From: Pseudarthrobacter naphthalenicus
GTDB lineage: Bacteria > Actinomycetota > Actinomycetes > Actinomycetales > Micrococcaceae
DNA length: 44,745 nucleotides
Reading direction: 5' to 3'
Assembly: GCF_029076445.1 (NCBI RefSeq)
Contig: NZ_JARESG010000025.1
Coordinates: 1-44,745 of the forward strand
Positions 1-8,136 of this stretch are shown here, one piece after another (within the stretch, counting starts at the first letter, position 1; each line of letters starts with the position of its first letter). A program made the translations under genes and the position numbers. The notes beneath the pieces are model-generated. The model saw only the letters and a list, made by a program, of their open reading frames with translations, was not told the DNA's origin and ran no database searches.

Positions 1-827
1 GAATTAAGCCAAGCGGGCGGAACGACCCCGTTGTCGCACCCAAGGGTGCTGACCAGAACACGCCGCTCGACGGCCCATTGGTGGCGTTCCGCCCGCCCCA
101 CAACCGCCTTATTCAGCAGGCTCCTAGCCATGGACGGGACCAAGCTGATGGACCTGGCCCGGGCTGGCATCCCTTGGCGGCTGGACCCGCGCATCCCGGC
201 CGACCAGCAGACTGGGGAACGGGTCTACGCCGGCAATGACCGAGACCGCGGGCATCTGGTCCGCCGCGCCTCAGCCGTGTGGGGCGACACCAGGGCCGAA
301 GCAGCCCAAGCGAATGAGGACACGTTTCACTACACCAATGCCGCACCTCAGGCAGCCAAATTCAACCAGGGTGCCGAGCTCTGGCTGGGGCTGGAGTCTT
401 ACCTGCAGGAAAACGCCACCGACAACAGCCGCCGCATCACGGTATTCACCGGACCAATTTTTGGCTCGACGGACCCGGTGTACCGGGACGTGGACATCCC
501 GCTGAAATTCTTCAAGGTTGCAGTCTTGCTCTACCAAGGGAAGCTGGCAGCAACCGGCTACGTCGTGGACCAGACACCGGTCTTGGCGGACCTTCCCGAC
601 GTTCCCAAACCCGGCGCCACCGAAGAAGCTCCCCCGCCCGGGGCCTTCCGGACCTTCCAAGTCCCATCCGGGACATCGCGGCCCTCACCGGGCTGGACCT
701 CGACCAGCTTGTCGCCGTAGACCGGATGCCGATCGCCGCGGCCCTCCCCCGGGCCCGGGTCAGCTCGACATGGCGGGAGCTGCACGCCCCCGAAGACCTC
801 GACCTGGACTTCGACCTCGGCGGCTAG
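1..827 (+). pseudogene. DNA/RNA non-specific (NUC1/EndoG-type) endonuclease, frameshifted, 5' end outside window
   Basis: The frame is open from base 1, so the gene starts before the window. It carries the hallmark DRGHLVRR motif (bases about 241-270), followed by a TFHYTNAAPQ segment and an ITVFTGPIF segment. These are the conserved blocks of the ββα-metal non-specific nuclease family, where the His of DRGH is the catalytic base. The reading frame is lost near 660. Past that point the frame beginning at 666 continues sensibly (IRDIAALTGLDLDQL...) to a TAG at 825-827, so a single base appears to be missing. The 5' part, up to about MDGTKLMDLARAGIPWRLDP, also looks irregular. It may be a decayed gene or a sequence error. 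Such enzymes in relatives are secreted or surface nucleases; export cannot be judged because the N-terminus is missing. Confidence 0.75.
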
Positions 828-994
828 CCAGGGAATGTGGAGAGCTGGTCGCGCTGGAGGGGACTGGCGTCTTTTGGCACCAGGTGGGCCGATACGGACG
901 CTTAGCCGTGACGCCGGATGCCAGGGGGTTGGGGACGCCCGGCTACAAGCCAGGCCAGCCCGCCGACCACGCTTCCGAGGACAAGCAGTAGCAA

Positions 995-1129
995 CTAGGC
1001 GTCCCTGCTGAAGGTCCGCATGTCGCGCTCGTCTGTCTGGCTGAAGTCGACGAGGCTGTATGCCCAGATGGCCAGGCACGGGATGAGGACCAGCCAGGGC
1101 AGCAACGCGTTGAGACTTGCCGTGCTCAC
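995..1129 (-). CDS. Small membrane protein, PLDc_N-like, apparently truncated (44 aa)
   Basis: A GTG start at 1129 gives a 44-residue protein with one hydrophobic helix (LPWLVLIPCLAIWAYSLVDF) and then SQTDERDMRTFSRDA. The order helix, LVD, then a charged stretch resembles the phospholipase-D N-terminal (PLDc_N) small membrane proteins common in actinobacteria. Those normally continue into a second helix, which is missing here because of the stop at 995-997. No good Shine-Dalgarno sequence is visible upstream. The choice of start and the expression are inferred. It may be a 3'-truncated remnant. Confidence 0.5.
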   Translation of the reverse strand: MSTASLNALLPWLVLIPCLAIWAYSLVDFSQTDERDMRTFSRDA

Positions 1130-1205
1130 TGAACCAGTATGCGCCCGTCTTGCCCGGGTGGCGTGGAAGGTCGAATGCTCGGCCTGCCGATGTCAACGCC
1201 GCCAT

Positions 1206-1511
1206 TCATAGGTCCCAACATCGTCCACTGCCGGGCAGCGTGAAGAAGCTTGCCGGGTCGTCGGCGCCCAGGATGTCGTGGTGGAAGGCGATGGCGTCCA
1301 CCGGCCGGGTGCCCACGAACAGGACCGCGACCGTCCGAGAGTGGACCACCGTCCATCGGGTGAGGCCCTCCACCCAGGAATGGATCCCGGTGTACGCTGC
1401 GACGTCGAACCCGTCACCGAGCAGTCCCCGCTCCGCGAGCAGGTCATAGACAAGATTCCAGGCGAGATCCATCAATTCATGGATTGCCGCCTCAACAGTT
1501 GGAGCCGTCAT
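1206..1511 (-). CDS. Conserved hypothetical protein, paralogue A (101 aa)
   Basis: I do not recognise the family. The ATG at 1511 is chosen because the relative at 12699-12983 aligns from exactly this residue: MTAPTVEAAIHELMDL here, MSAPTVEAAIHELMDL there. The body is acidic and amphipathic (LVYDLLAERGLL, GIHSWVEGLTRW). It ends in a strongly shared block, TRPVDAIAFHHDILGADDP. The C-terminus has eight extra residues compared with paralogue B. About 55 bp upstream of the start is also conserved between the copies, including a GGGAGCACCATG stretch. A four-base GGAG lies close before the ATG. It has no transmembrane segment or signal peptide, so it is probably cytosolic. Confidence 0.7.
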   Translation of the reverse strand: MTAPTVEAAIHELMDLAWNLVYDLLAERGLLGDGFDVAAYTGIHSWVEGLTRWTVVHSRTVAVLFVGTRPVDAIAFHHDILGADDPASFFTLPGSGRCWDL

Positions 1512-1680
1512 AACTCCATGGTGCTCCCGTGCACAGACAGCCTTGGGGAGCCGGCGGGCGTGTCTGCGGACTGGTCCGGCCGGTGTTGGCACGGCCTGCA
1601 CCCAAGGGGCCGCCTGTTGAACCCGGTCCCGGGCGGGCGTAGCCTGTGGGTCATCATTCGTCTCCAAATGAGGTGGCGCT

Positions 1681-2619
1681 GTGGACAGCATCCATTATGA
1701 GCTGGGGAGACATCGGGCGGAGAAGTTTCGTCGCGGCAGTCTAGCGTTGCGTCTGCTTGGAACCTGCGCAGTTTTGATCCTGGCACTACAGCTGGGCGCG
1801 TGTAGCGGTGAGCCCGGAAGCTCGGGTGGTTCGGGCGGGTCTGGTGCAACAGTGCCTCCGGCAGTGGTCCCGGATATCGGGTGCACGCCGAATTGGCCGC
1901 GTCGGGACAGTCCCCGTGCCCAGACTTCGGAGGAACTCAAATACGTCGATCTCATCGTCGCCTGCGTGAACGACTCGACGGGATCGGTTTCGCTGACCAA
2001 TAAGAGCGACATGGTCTGGGCGTTCTATTCAGACTCCGCGGTAAATGTGTCTCAGGAAGCGGCGGAACTGAAGGTCAAGGAATTCCATGCGCTGGCATCA
2101 GCCGGCATGTACGCCTACACCTTCATGGCCCCCTCGGAAACAATTTCCGTCGATTCCCCGCCTGCTTCGTTCGAGTGGGTCATCCATCCTGATCTCAGCC
2201 TAGCCTGGATGACCAACGACTTTGTGTTGAAGCAAGTCGGGAAGAAAACCCCCTCCGCGCTCAGGTCGGCGCTCACGAGCGGCTCGGCCGTCCGCCAAGC
2301 GGTATGGGATTGCACCAAGGCTGTCTATGACCTCGCCCTGCAGGTTCCCAGAGTCCTTTCGCCTCAGTACGACCCTGCGGAACTGATCAAACAAGGGTTG
2401 GGCATAGCAACGTCATCAGGCAAGTGCGGATCATCGTGGGCGGCTGCGGAGAAGGAAGCCGCCGCGGTAGCAGCTCCGCTCCCCTCCTTCGTGCAGATGG
2501 GTGAAGAAGCACGCAATGCCCTGAAAGGCTCGGGTGAGCTTGCCGAAAAGTCAGGGAGTCTCCTCAAGGGAGTGGTGGCACTCGAGAAGTCGGTCTGCAA
2601 GGCCAGCACCCGTTGCTAG
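1681..2619 (+). CDS. Putative secreted lipoprotein (312 aa)
   Basis: The GTG start at 1681 is preceded by GAGGTGG with good spacing. The N-terminus has a basic stretch, then a hydrophobic segment (LALRLLGTCAVLILALQLGAC) ending in a lipobox at about residue 41, then a Gly/Ser-rich linker. It is therefore predicted to be exported and lipid-anchored. The rest is a soluble domain of about 250 residues with several Cys (for example GCTPNW, ACVND, WDCTKAV, SGKCGSS, SVCKASTRC) that could form disulfides. I do not recognise the domain. The stop overlaps the apparent start of the next broken gene. Confidence 0.7.
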   Translation: MDSIHYELGRHRAEKFRRGSLALRLLGTCAVLILALQLGACSGEPGSSGGSGGSGATVPPAVVPDIGCTPNWPRRDSPRAQTSEELKYVDLIVACVNDSTGSVSLTNKSDMVWAFYSDSAVNVSQEAAELKVKEFHALASAGMYAYTFMAPSETISVDSPPASFEWVIHPDLSLAWMTNDFVLKQVGKKTPSALRSALTSGSAVRQAVWDCTKAVYDLALQVPRVLSPQYDPAELIKQGLGIATSSGKCGSSWAAAEKEAAAVAAPLPSFVQMGEEARNALKGSGELAEKSGSLLKGVVALEKSVCKASTRC

Positions 2620-2950
2620 CCGGACAGGGCCAAGCACTATCGAACACGGAACTCCCTGAGCCCCTCCGGCTGCCCTACACGCCAGAGGCCCGGGCGTTCC
2701 TGGAATCCTACCTGCACATGCTGCCGGGCCGGCTGGAACGCATCCTTGACGGGATCCACGACGAGGACGACGAGTCATCCCATGACGCCGTGCTGAGCCT
2801 GAAGGTCACCTCTTCCATGTCCGGGGTAGGCAGTTCGGTCTGGCCCCGGTCAGCGCCGACCGCCTCAGCACCGAAGTTTCGGCCCTGCACAAAACCGCAC
2901 CCGAAATCTTGGCCGACGCCCACCGGGACCTGCACGGCATGGCCGCCTGA
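2613..2950 (+). pseudogene. Hpt-like domain protein, frameshifted
   Basis: The first part reads FLESYLHMLPGRLERILDG...AVLSLKVTSSM, which matches the helical layout of the Hpt-like protein at 3253-3696. The frame breaks around 2820-2833. A different frame then reads QFGLAPVSADRLSTEVSAL to a TGA at 2948-2950. The region equivalent to the Hpt phospho-histidine reads LSLKVTSS, with no His, as in its neighbour. The 5' end is uncertain: the first in-frame start (TTG 2613) overlaps the stop of the preceding lipoprotein gene and lacks a ribosome site. It is probably a decayed duplicate of the neighbouring gene. Confidence 0.55.
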
Positions 2951-3097
2951 CATCCAGCGGATTCGCCTGCCGGACCCACTGGTGCCGGCCAGGAGAAATA
3001 GAGTACCGGCTACTCGTGCCCCACCCCCACTTGACTGCGTAGCGTCGAGGGAAGGCCCTGTGAATAAACCAGGGCCATCACCATAGGGGAGGCGACA

Positions 3098-3256
3098 ATG
3101 AATTTCAGGCTGACCAGGCCAAGGGTCCACACGAAACATGCGCGCGGCCATGCTCTCGCGGTCCTGGTGCTTCTTGTGCTTCTCGCGGCCGCTGACCCGC
3201 TGCACGGTGACCAGCCCCATGGCGACGGGACACCGCCCACCCATTCCGCGCCATGA
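3098..3256 (+). CDS. Small His-rich exported or membrane peptide (52 aa)
   Basis: A strong Shine-Dalgarno sequence (GGGGAGG, five bases before the ATG) starts a 52-residue peptide. It has a basic, His-containing N-terminus (RPRVHTKHARGH), one hydrophobic helix (ALAVLVLLVLLAAA) and a short tail with several His residues (DPLHGDQPHGDGTPPTHSAP). Its TGA overlaps the ATG of the next gene (ATGATG at 3253-3258), so the two are likely translationally coupled. It resembles a signal-anchor peptide. The function is unknown; the His-rich tail might bind metal, which is only a guess. Confidence 0.6.
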   Translation: MNFRLTRPRVHTKHARGHALAVLVLLVLLAAADPLHGDQPHGDGTPPTHSAP

Positions 3257-3696
3257 TGCCCGCGGCCGGGGTTGAGGGAGAACCGGGAAGAGACCGGGAC
3301 AAAGCCCTGCCCCTTCTGGATCATGTGACCCTGGACCGTCTGCGGAGGGAACTCGATGATGACCAGGGACTGTGGAAGGTCTTCGTGGAAAACTTCATCG
3401 CCTACCTGCCCACGCGATCTGAACGGCTCCGCGTGTCGCTGACGACTGGGGACTACACCGGCGCCCTGGACGCGGTCCTGGGACTGAAAACTTCGAGCCA
3501 GATGGTGGGTGCCGAGCGGCTGGCGGAGCTTGCTTTCGATTTGGAGAGGGACATTCGACTGGAAGCCAAGACGGATCCTGGACGGGTCCTGCCGGGGTTC
3601 GCCGCGGCCCATCTCCCCCGGATCGAAAGATGCAGCAAGCAAACCACGCATCCCCTGCAGAAGTACTTGGACATGCGGCAGGCGCCGGTCATTTAG
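3253..3696 (+). CDS. Hpt-like domain protein lacking the phospho-histidine (147 aa)
   Basis: The helical pattern of a histidine-phosphotransfer domain is clear: WKVFVENFIAYLPTRSERLR, then ALDAVLGLKTSSQMVGAERL, then LAFDLERDI. In true Hpt proteins the central motif is H-x-L-K-G-S-x-x-x-x-G-A. Here the position of the His (about residue 76) is Leu, and LKTSSQMVGA follows. The protein therefore cannot accept phosphate in the usual way and may act as a docking or inhibitory partner. The start overlaps the stop of the 52-aa peptide gene, which suggests one transcript. No kinase or response regulator lies nearby. Confidence 0.7.
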   Translation: MMPAAGVEGEPGRDRDKALPLLDHVTLDRLRRELDDDQGLWKVFVENFIAYLPTRSERLRVSLTTGDYTGALDAVLGLKTSSQMVGAERLAELAFDLERDIRLEAKTDPGRVLPGFAAAHLPRIERCSKQTTHPLQKYLDMRQAPVI

Positions 3697-3745
3697 CAGC
3701 AACCAAGGATCCGGCCAACCGAATGTCCGGTAATTCGAGTACCCG

Positions 3746-3976
3746 CTAGGTGCTGATCCTCAGGGAGGCGACCAGGAGCATGATGCCCACGCGAATGACA
3801 TCCGGCAGCCGGGTCTGGTTCAGCAACCAGGTCAGCACCTCGGCGATGGTGTCCTGCTCGTTATAGGCAGGAATGACGCACGCGCTGCTTGTCCGGGCAG
3901 CGTCGGGTTCTTCATCCCGGCCCGTGATGACGGATAGGTAGCTGCTTTCGGGTCGCGTCTCCGACGTGACGGTCAT
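3746..3976 (-). pseudogene. Family-2 glycosyltransferase remnant with internal deletion (76 aa)
   Basis: The ATG at 3976 follows a GGAGG site four bases away. The N-terminus reads ACVIPAYNEQDTIAEVLTWLLNQTRLPDVI, the start of a GT-A fold family-2 glycosyltransferase (nucleotide-binding VIPAYNE block). It then jumps straight into a hydrophobic tail, RVGIMLLVASLRIST, that looks like a membrane segment from the far end of such proteins. A normal member has several hundred residues, so most of the catalytic domain and the DxD motif are missing. A large in-frame deletion is the simplest explanation. Confidence 0.6.
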
Positions 3977-4296
3977 GATGCCTCCGAGTTCGATGAACTG
4001 ATGGCATTCAGTCTGCAAAGAGTGGCTCAAGGGCACTCACCCTAACAGCGCCAAGAAAGTCCAAGAAATCTCTAAGACTGTATTCAGATTCGCCTAACAC
4101 AGCCTCACCACGAGCCCAGGCTCGTGTTGCCGCTCGACTCCACCTGGTAGCCGGGGCTTTCCGACTCAGGTAGCCGCTACTCGTGAACCCGATCAGAGGT
4201 CAGCTTAGAGTGGACGGCAGGCCGGCGGTGGGCAGTGCGGACGAGCAGGAAGCCCTGCCGCCCAGACGCCGCCGGCCCTCAAACAGCTTAGTGACC

Positions 4297-4400
4297 CTAT
4301 TCCGTGCGGTTGACGGTGGGCTTGTGGCCTTCCGGGACCATCGCGTCCATGGCCGCTGTGGCTTCTTCGTAGGTGTTGCCGGAGGCCGTTACCGACCCTG
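4297..4400 (-). pseudogene. Possible remnant of a short conserved protein
   Basis: One minus-strand frame reads SVTASGNTYEEATAAMDA followed by MVPEGHKPTVNRTE and a stop. This looks like the C-terminus of a short soluble protein with helix-forming composition, unlike the random frames around it. No start codon or ribosome site is placed sensibly upstream. I treat it as a tentative fragment only. Confidence 0.25.
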
Positions 4401-4970
4401 CCCACCCTCTGGGTTTTCGATGTTTCCTGGAATCTCCACCCCAGTACTTTAGCCCGTTGAGGCAACGAGGTCCGCCTCCTCGGCGACCCGAGGTACGGGT
4501 AGTCTGCGCCTCAGAATCAGGTACCGCCAGCCGTGTACCTTGTCCGCTGGCTCCCCTAATGTGTGAAGCGGGGCCCGGCGGTGAGTGGTGCGTTCTGAGA
4601 CCGTGCACACCACACCCAGCCACCGCCGGCCCCCTCCACCGGTCCCTGACGTCGCTTCAGCGGGGCGTTACGCTTTCCTTCACCCGTCTTGGCGCGTGCC
4701 CGCGGGCAGAAGGAGGGGGCAGCGGGGACTTTAGTCCCTACTTCTCAGCTACTGACGGGCGTGAACTGGATTGGTCCTCCCGGCAATAAGTCCCGGAGCG
4801 AGCGAGGGCCCGATGGCCGGCCCGTCCGTCCGCCCAGAACTGACGACACTCTAAGTAAGATTCCACACATCCTCAGCATCCTCCCGACACACTGCGGCAG
4901 CCTTCCTGTCGTGCCCGCCCACGCGGAACGGAGGCGAGCGAGGGAGGAGTACAAAAAAGGGTAACCACTC
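4401..4970. other. Gene-poor stretch upstream of the secreted NGYW-repeat protein
   Basis: No frame here has a convincing start, ribosome site and protein-like composition. The final 60 bases contain AGGGAGGAG and AAGGG elements that belong to the gene starting at 4971, so its promoter should lie in this stretch. I could not pin down -35/-10 boxes. Confidence 0.4.
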
Positions 4971-5342
4971 ATGAAAAACGCACTTCGCATTATCGGATCC
5001 GCTGCCGTCACTGCTGCCCTGGGTATGGGTGCCAGCGCACTTCCTGCCAACGCCACTGCCGGCGCCGCTATGAGTTCCTACACCCAGACGTCGTCCCATT
5101 ACAGGCATGATGTGCGCGACACCAACAGGCACGACACACGGCATGGCTGGTTCGACAAGGACAGCCGGTGGCACGACTTCAACGACGATTCGGGCTGGCG
5201 TGACGATAACGGTTACTGGCGCGCTGACAACGACCACAACGGCTACTGGACGGGCCAGGACGGTTGCCGGCACGACAAGAACGGCTACTGGGATCACAAC
5301 GGGCACCGGCACGACAGCAAGAAGCACCACCCCGGGCGGTGA
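4971..5342 (+). CDS. Secreted His/Asp/Trp-rich repeat protein (123 aa)
   Basis: The N-terminus (MKNALRIIGSAAVTAALGMGASALPANATAG) is a clear Sec signal peptide, with likely cleavage after the Ala-rich stretch near residue 29. The mature part is unusually rich in His, Asp, Trp, Asn and Gly. It has a repeating unit around D-N/H-N-GYW: DDNGYW, DHNGYW and DKNGYW, followed by DHNGHRHD and a HHPGR end. There is one Cys (DGCRHD). The composition suggests metal ion or surface binding, but I know no characterised family for it. It stands alone, with gene-poor DNA on both sides. Confidence 0.7.
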   Translation: MKNALRIIGSAAVTAALGMGASALPANATAGAAMSSYTQTSSHYRHDVRDTNRHDTRHGWFDKDSRWHDFNDDSGWRDDNGYWRADNDHNGYWTGQDGCRHDKNGYWDHNGHRHDSKKHHPGR

Positions 5343-5677
5343 CTCCACCGGGCGTCGGTGACCTCCGTCCAGCCGGTGGGGCCTCGAGTAGGGGCGGAAT
5401 TCCCGGCATGGCATCACGGGCCTCCCCCACCGATCCGGCGGCGGCCGGGGCAGTGCGGGGAGGCCCTGGCCCGCATGCCCGTCTTCGCCGCGGTACACGT
5501 GTCCGTCACGTTCTTCGGGGCGCGGTCGTGACGTCCACACCAAGGAGCTGACCGCTGAGGGACTGTCTGTCTCTACGCGTCCGTCCATGGGACATTAGAC
5601 CCTATGGGGCACCTGCCTGTCTGGCTAGCTTGAAGACATCTGCAATTGTCATCGAGCCCTACCGGTCAGGAGTACCA

Positions 5678-6451
5678 ATGGCGGGAGACACATCCTCAAT
5701 GCGAGTTTCCCGCGTGCCTGTGCGGCAAAGCCCCTGGCAGCTAGCACTGACTCTGGTTCTCACGGCCGTCGTTGTGAATCTTGCCGCCGCCCTGATCCTG
5801 GACACCTTCACCGGCTGGGACAGCCTGTACCGCCGGCTGGCAGGAGTTCTGGTGCTGGCCGCCATGGCGGTTGCAACTGCCGTATTCACCCGATTCCGCT
5901 TCACCTGGACCGTCAGGTCCGGCCGCCTGTTAATCCTTCCGGCGGTCCTGGCCGTGCTGCCCTTCCTCGCCGGCGTCCAACCGGTCGAATCGACCGTGCT
6001 CACCACCATCCTCGTCGGGGAAGCAGCGACCGGGATCTTTGAGGAACTCTGGTTCCGCGGACTGACCCTGTCGGCGCTGGGCCCGTGGAGTCCCATAGCT
6101 GCCGCCATGACCGTTTCTGCCCTGTTTGGTCTTTCCCATTTGACGAACATTGCCTACGGCGCGGACGTCGCGGTGACGGCAGCCCAGGTGGTGGGCGCTT
6201 TCACCTTCGGCATCGGCTACACAGCCCTGAGGCTGAGGACCGTCGCCCTGTGGCCGCTGATGATGCTTCACGCCCTGACGGACATCTCCCTTGCCATCGC
6301 CAACGTCACGGGCGGGCTGCGGTGGGGCATTATGATCGGGGCGGACACCGTTCTGCTCATCTACGGCATCCTCCTGCTGAGGCAATTCCCTCCGGGGACG
6401 AAAGTCACGGACGTCGTGGGTTTGAAACTGAACGCGCCAGCAGTTACCTGA
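5678..6451 (+). CDS. CPBP-family intramembrane protease (257 aa)
   Basis: The ATG at 5678 is chosen because CAGGAG lies six bases upstream. An in-frame TTG at 5630 has no such site. The protein has about seven hydrophobic segments and the CPBP (Abi) signature in order: EELWFRG (Glu pair at about residues 122-123), FGLSHL (His at about 154) and a late HALTD. These residues form the putative metal site of the Rce1-like glutamic protease fold in the membrane. The substrate is unknown; relatives act in prenyl-protein processing, bacteriocin immunity or signalling. The next gene starts 17 bp downstream on the same strand, so they probably form an operon. Confidence 0.8.
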   Translation: MAGDTSSMRVSRVPVRQSPWQLALTLVLTAVVVNLAAALILDTFTGWDSLYRRLAGVLVLAAMAVATAVFTRFRFTWTVRSGRLLILPAVLAVLPFLAGVQPVESTVLTTILVGEAATGIFEELWFRGLTLSALGPWSPIAAAMTVSALFGLSHLTNIAYGADVAVTAAQVVGAFTFGIGYTALRLRTVALWPLMMLHALTDISLAIANVTGGLRWGIMIGADTVLLIYGILLLRQFPPGTKVTDVVGLKLNAPAVT

Positions 6452-6468
6452 GCAGGACGGCCAGACCG

Positions 6469-7146
6469 ATGGCGACGCTTTCCACCTACGGTAAATTCCG
6501 GTCCCTGGTCAGCTCAGGCACCGACACCGAACGGACAACCTTCTTCAGCGACGCCATCTTCGCCATCGCGATGACACTGCTCGCTGTCGAGATCCGTGTT
6601 CCCGACGTGGCTCCAGACGAGCTCCCGGGCGCTCTACTGAAGCAAGGCCCCCAGTACTTCGCCTATGTGCTCTCATTCGCGGTCACCGGAGCGTACTGGT
6701 TGACCCACCATCGACTCTTCAAGCTCCTGCGCGGCTACGATGCGAACTTGCAACGCATCAACCTGCTGGCGCTGCTCTTCATCGCGCTCACAGGCTTCGG
6801 GTCAGGGGTACTCGCACGCTATGGGGATCAGCCGGCCGGTGTCGTTGTGTACGCGGTCATCGTCAGCGGCATGGGACTAAGCTATGCAGCATTGATGCAG
6901 TACGCGTGGCACCGGAAGCTGTTCTGCAGGGATGTCGATGCCAGCCTTTTCTCCTTCCTGCGCGCAAGAAGTCTGGTCGTCCCGCTGGTCTTTCTTGCTT
7001 CCATACCGGTGTCGTTCCTCAACCCGGCAGCCGCAGAATACCTCTGGCTCGCGGTCCTCCTCCTGGACGCCGCGTTGTCCCTCATATACCGGAAACGCAC
7101 AGCCACCCGGGGCCCCAGTACCAGAGCAGAAGCCTCCCCAACGTGA
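6469..7146 (+). CDS. TMEM175-family (DUF1211) potassium-channel-like membrane protein (225 aa)
   Basis: The N-terminal signature FFSDAIFAIAMTLLAVEIRVP matches the F-S-D...T-L-L...I-x-x-P motif of the TMEM175/DUF1211 family, whose members form K+-leak channels in the membrane. Five to six hydrophobic helices follow, with a charged tail (YRKRTATRGPSTRAEASPT). The start at 6469 is the first ATG after the CPBP stop and lies directly before the conserved domain. The in-frame extension back into the CPBP gene is rejected. The ribosome site is weak (AGGACGG), so translation may depend on the upstream gene. Confidence 0.8.
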   Translation: MATLSTYGKFRSLVSSGTDTERTTFFSDAIFAIAMTLLAVEIRVPDVAPDELPGALLKQGPQYFAYVLSFAVTGAYWLTHHRLFKLLRGYDANLQRINLLALLFIALTGFGSGVLARYGDQPAGVVVYAVIVSGMGLSYAALMQYAWHRKLFCRDVDASLFSFLRARSLVVPLVFLASIPVSFLNPAAAEYLWLAVLLLDAALSLIYRKRTATRGPSTRAEASPT

Positions 7147-7283
7147 ACAAGGGCTTTCAGGCCTTGGTCGGGGCCCCGGCGAGGACGCCCACGGAGACAG
7201 TGGATGTTTCACCAAGACCGCTTCGCTAATGCCTTCGCAGGCGGACTGCCTGCGGCCGTGTCGGACGGCTAGGCTCATTCCCG

Positions 7284-7994
7284 ATGACTACCGCCACGCG
7301 CCGCGCACCGGATCCCGAATGGGTGCAGGTGTACCGTCAGGGGATTTCGTCATCATTGATCGCCGCGGGCGCCGGCGCGGCCTCAAGCACAGTCCGGTAT
7401 CACCTTCGCCTGGCGGTCCAGGCTGACCTGGGTCTTCCCGCCGCCCACAAGGCAGCCCAGCGCTCCGTGACCCGCCAGACGCCAGCCGGCCAACGGGCAC
7501 CTTGCCGACGTCATCGCGTTCTACAAGGCTGAGGGCCGGCTCCCCGCAACCAGCGGAATGACCCCGCGGAAACGAACCCTGGGCGCGTGGGTGCACCGCC
7601 GCCGGCAGGACGCCGCCGCAGGCACGAACCCTGGGCGCGTGGGTGCATCGCCGTCGGCAGGACGCCGCCGCAGGCACCCTCTCCCCCGCCTACCGGAAAG
7701 AGGGTAAGCGTCATCCCCGGGTTGGAGGTGGTAGCCAACCAGAAGGCCGACAACGAAGCCCACTGGGACCGCCGGATCGCCGAACTCGTCGAGTACCGGT
7801 CCGCCGGCAACTACTGGCCCGCCATACAGGGTTTCGCCACCGAGGAAGAACGGGTTCTTGGCGTCTGGCTGCACGTGCAGCGGATCAGCGCCCGGGACGG
7901 CACACTGACCAAAGTCCGGGAGAGTACGCTGAACAAGCTCTTGCCGGGTTGGCGCAATTGTCGGTCGCAGCGGGGCAACCGACGCTGTGTGTAG
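7284..7994 (+). pseudogene. Helicase-associated (HA) domain protein, multiply frameshifted
   Basis: The first segment (MTTATRRAPDPEWVQVYRQG...STVRYHLRLAVQ) is an HTH-like N-terminus. Another frame then gives HLADVIAFYKAEGRLPATSG, and later HWDRRIAELVEYRSAGNYW with GVWLHVQRISARDGTLTKV. These are repeats of the helicase-associated (HA) domain, with its Trp-x-x-Arg...GW pattern. At least three frame changes separate these parts. One is explained by the 52-bp tandem duplication at 7573-7676, which is not a multiple of three. Related intact proteins in actinobacteria are probably DNA-binding. This copy cannot make the full product. Confidence 0.7.
7573..7676 (+). repeat. 52-bp tandem duplication inside the HA-domain gene
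   Basis: Two adjacent units (7573-7624 and 7625-7676) begin CGAACCCTGGGCGCGTGGGT and differ at only two positions (CAC/CAT and CGC/CGT). In the coding frame both differences would be silent in the encoded WVHRRRQDAAAG. Because 52 is not divisible by three, the second unit shifts the frame. Confidence 0.9.
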
Positions 7995-8136
7995 GCATTG
8001 ATGATTCTGCCGGCACTTGCGGTCCGACCATTCGCGGTGGATCGACGCGGACGTCGGGCAATCGCACCGCAACGGATTTCGCCTGCGTTGCCTTTAGGAT
8101 GAGAACCAAAACCGCAGGCCAACAGGGGGTACCGCT

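Noticed and set aside
6085..6468. N-terminal extension of the TMEM175-like protein
   Set aside because: It overlaps the CPBP protease gene in another frame and lacks protein-like composition; the family motif starts just after the ATG at 6469.
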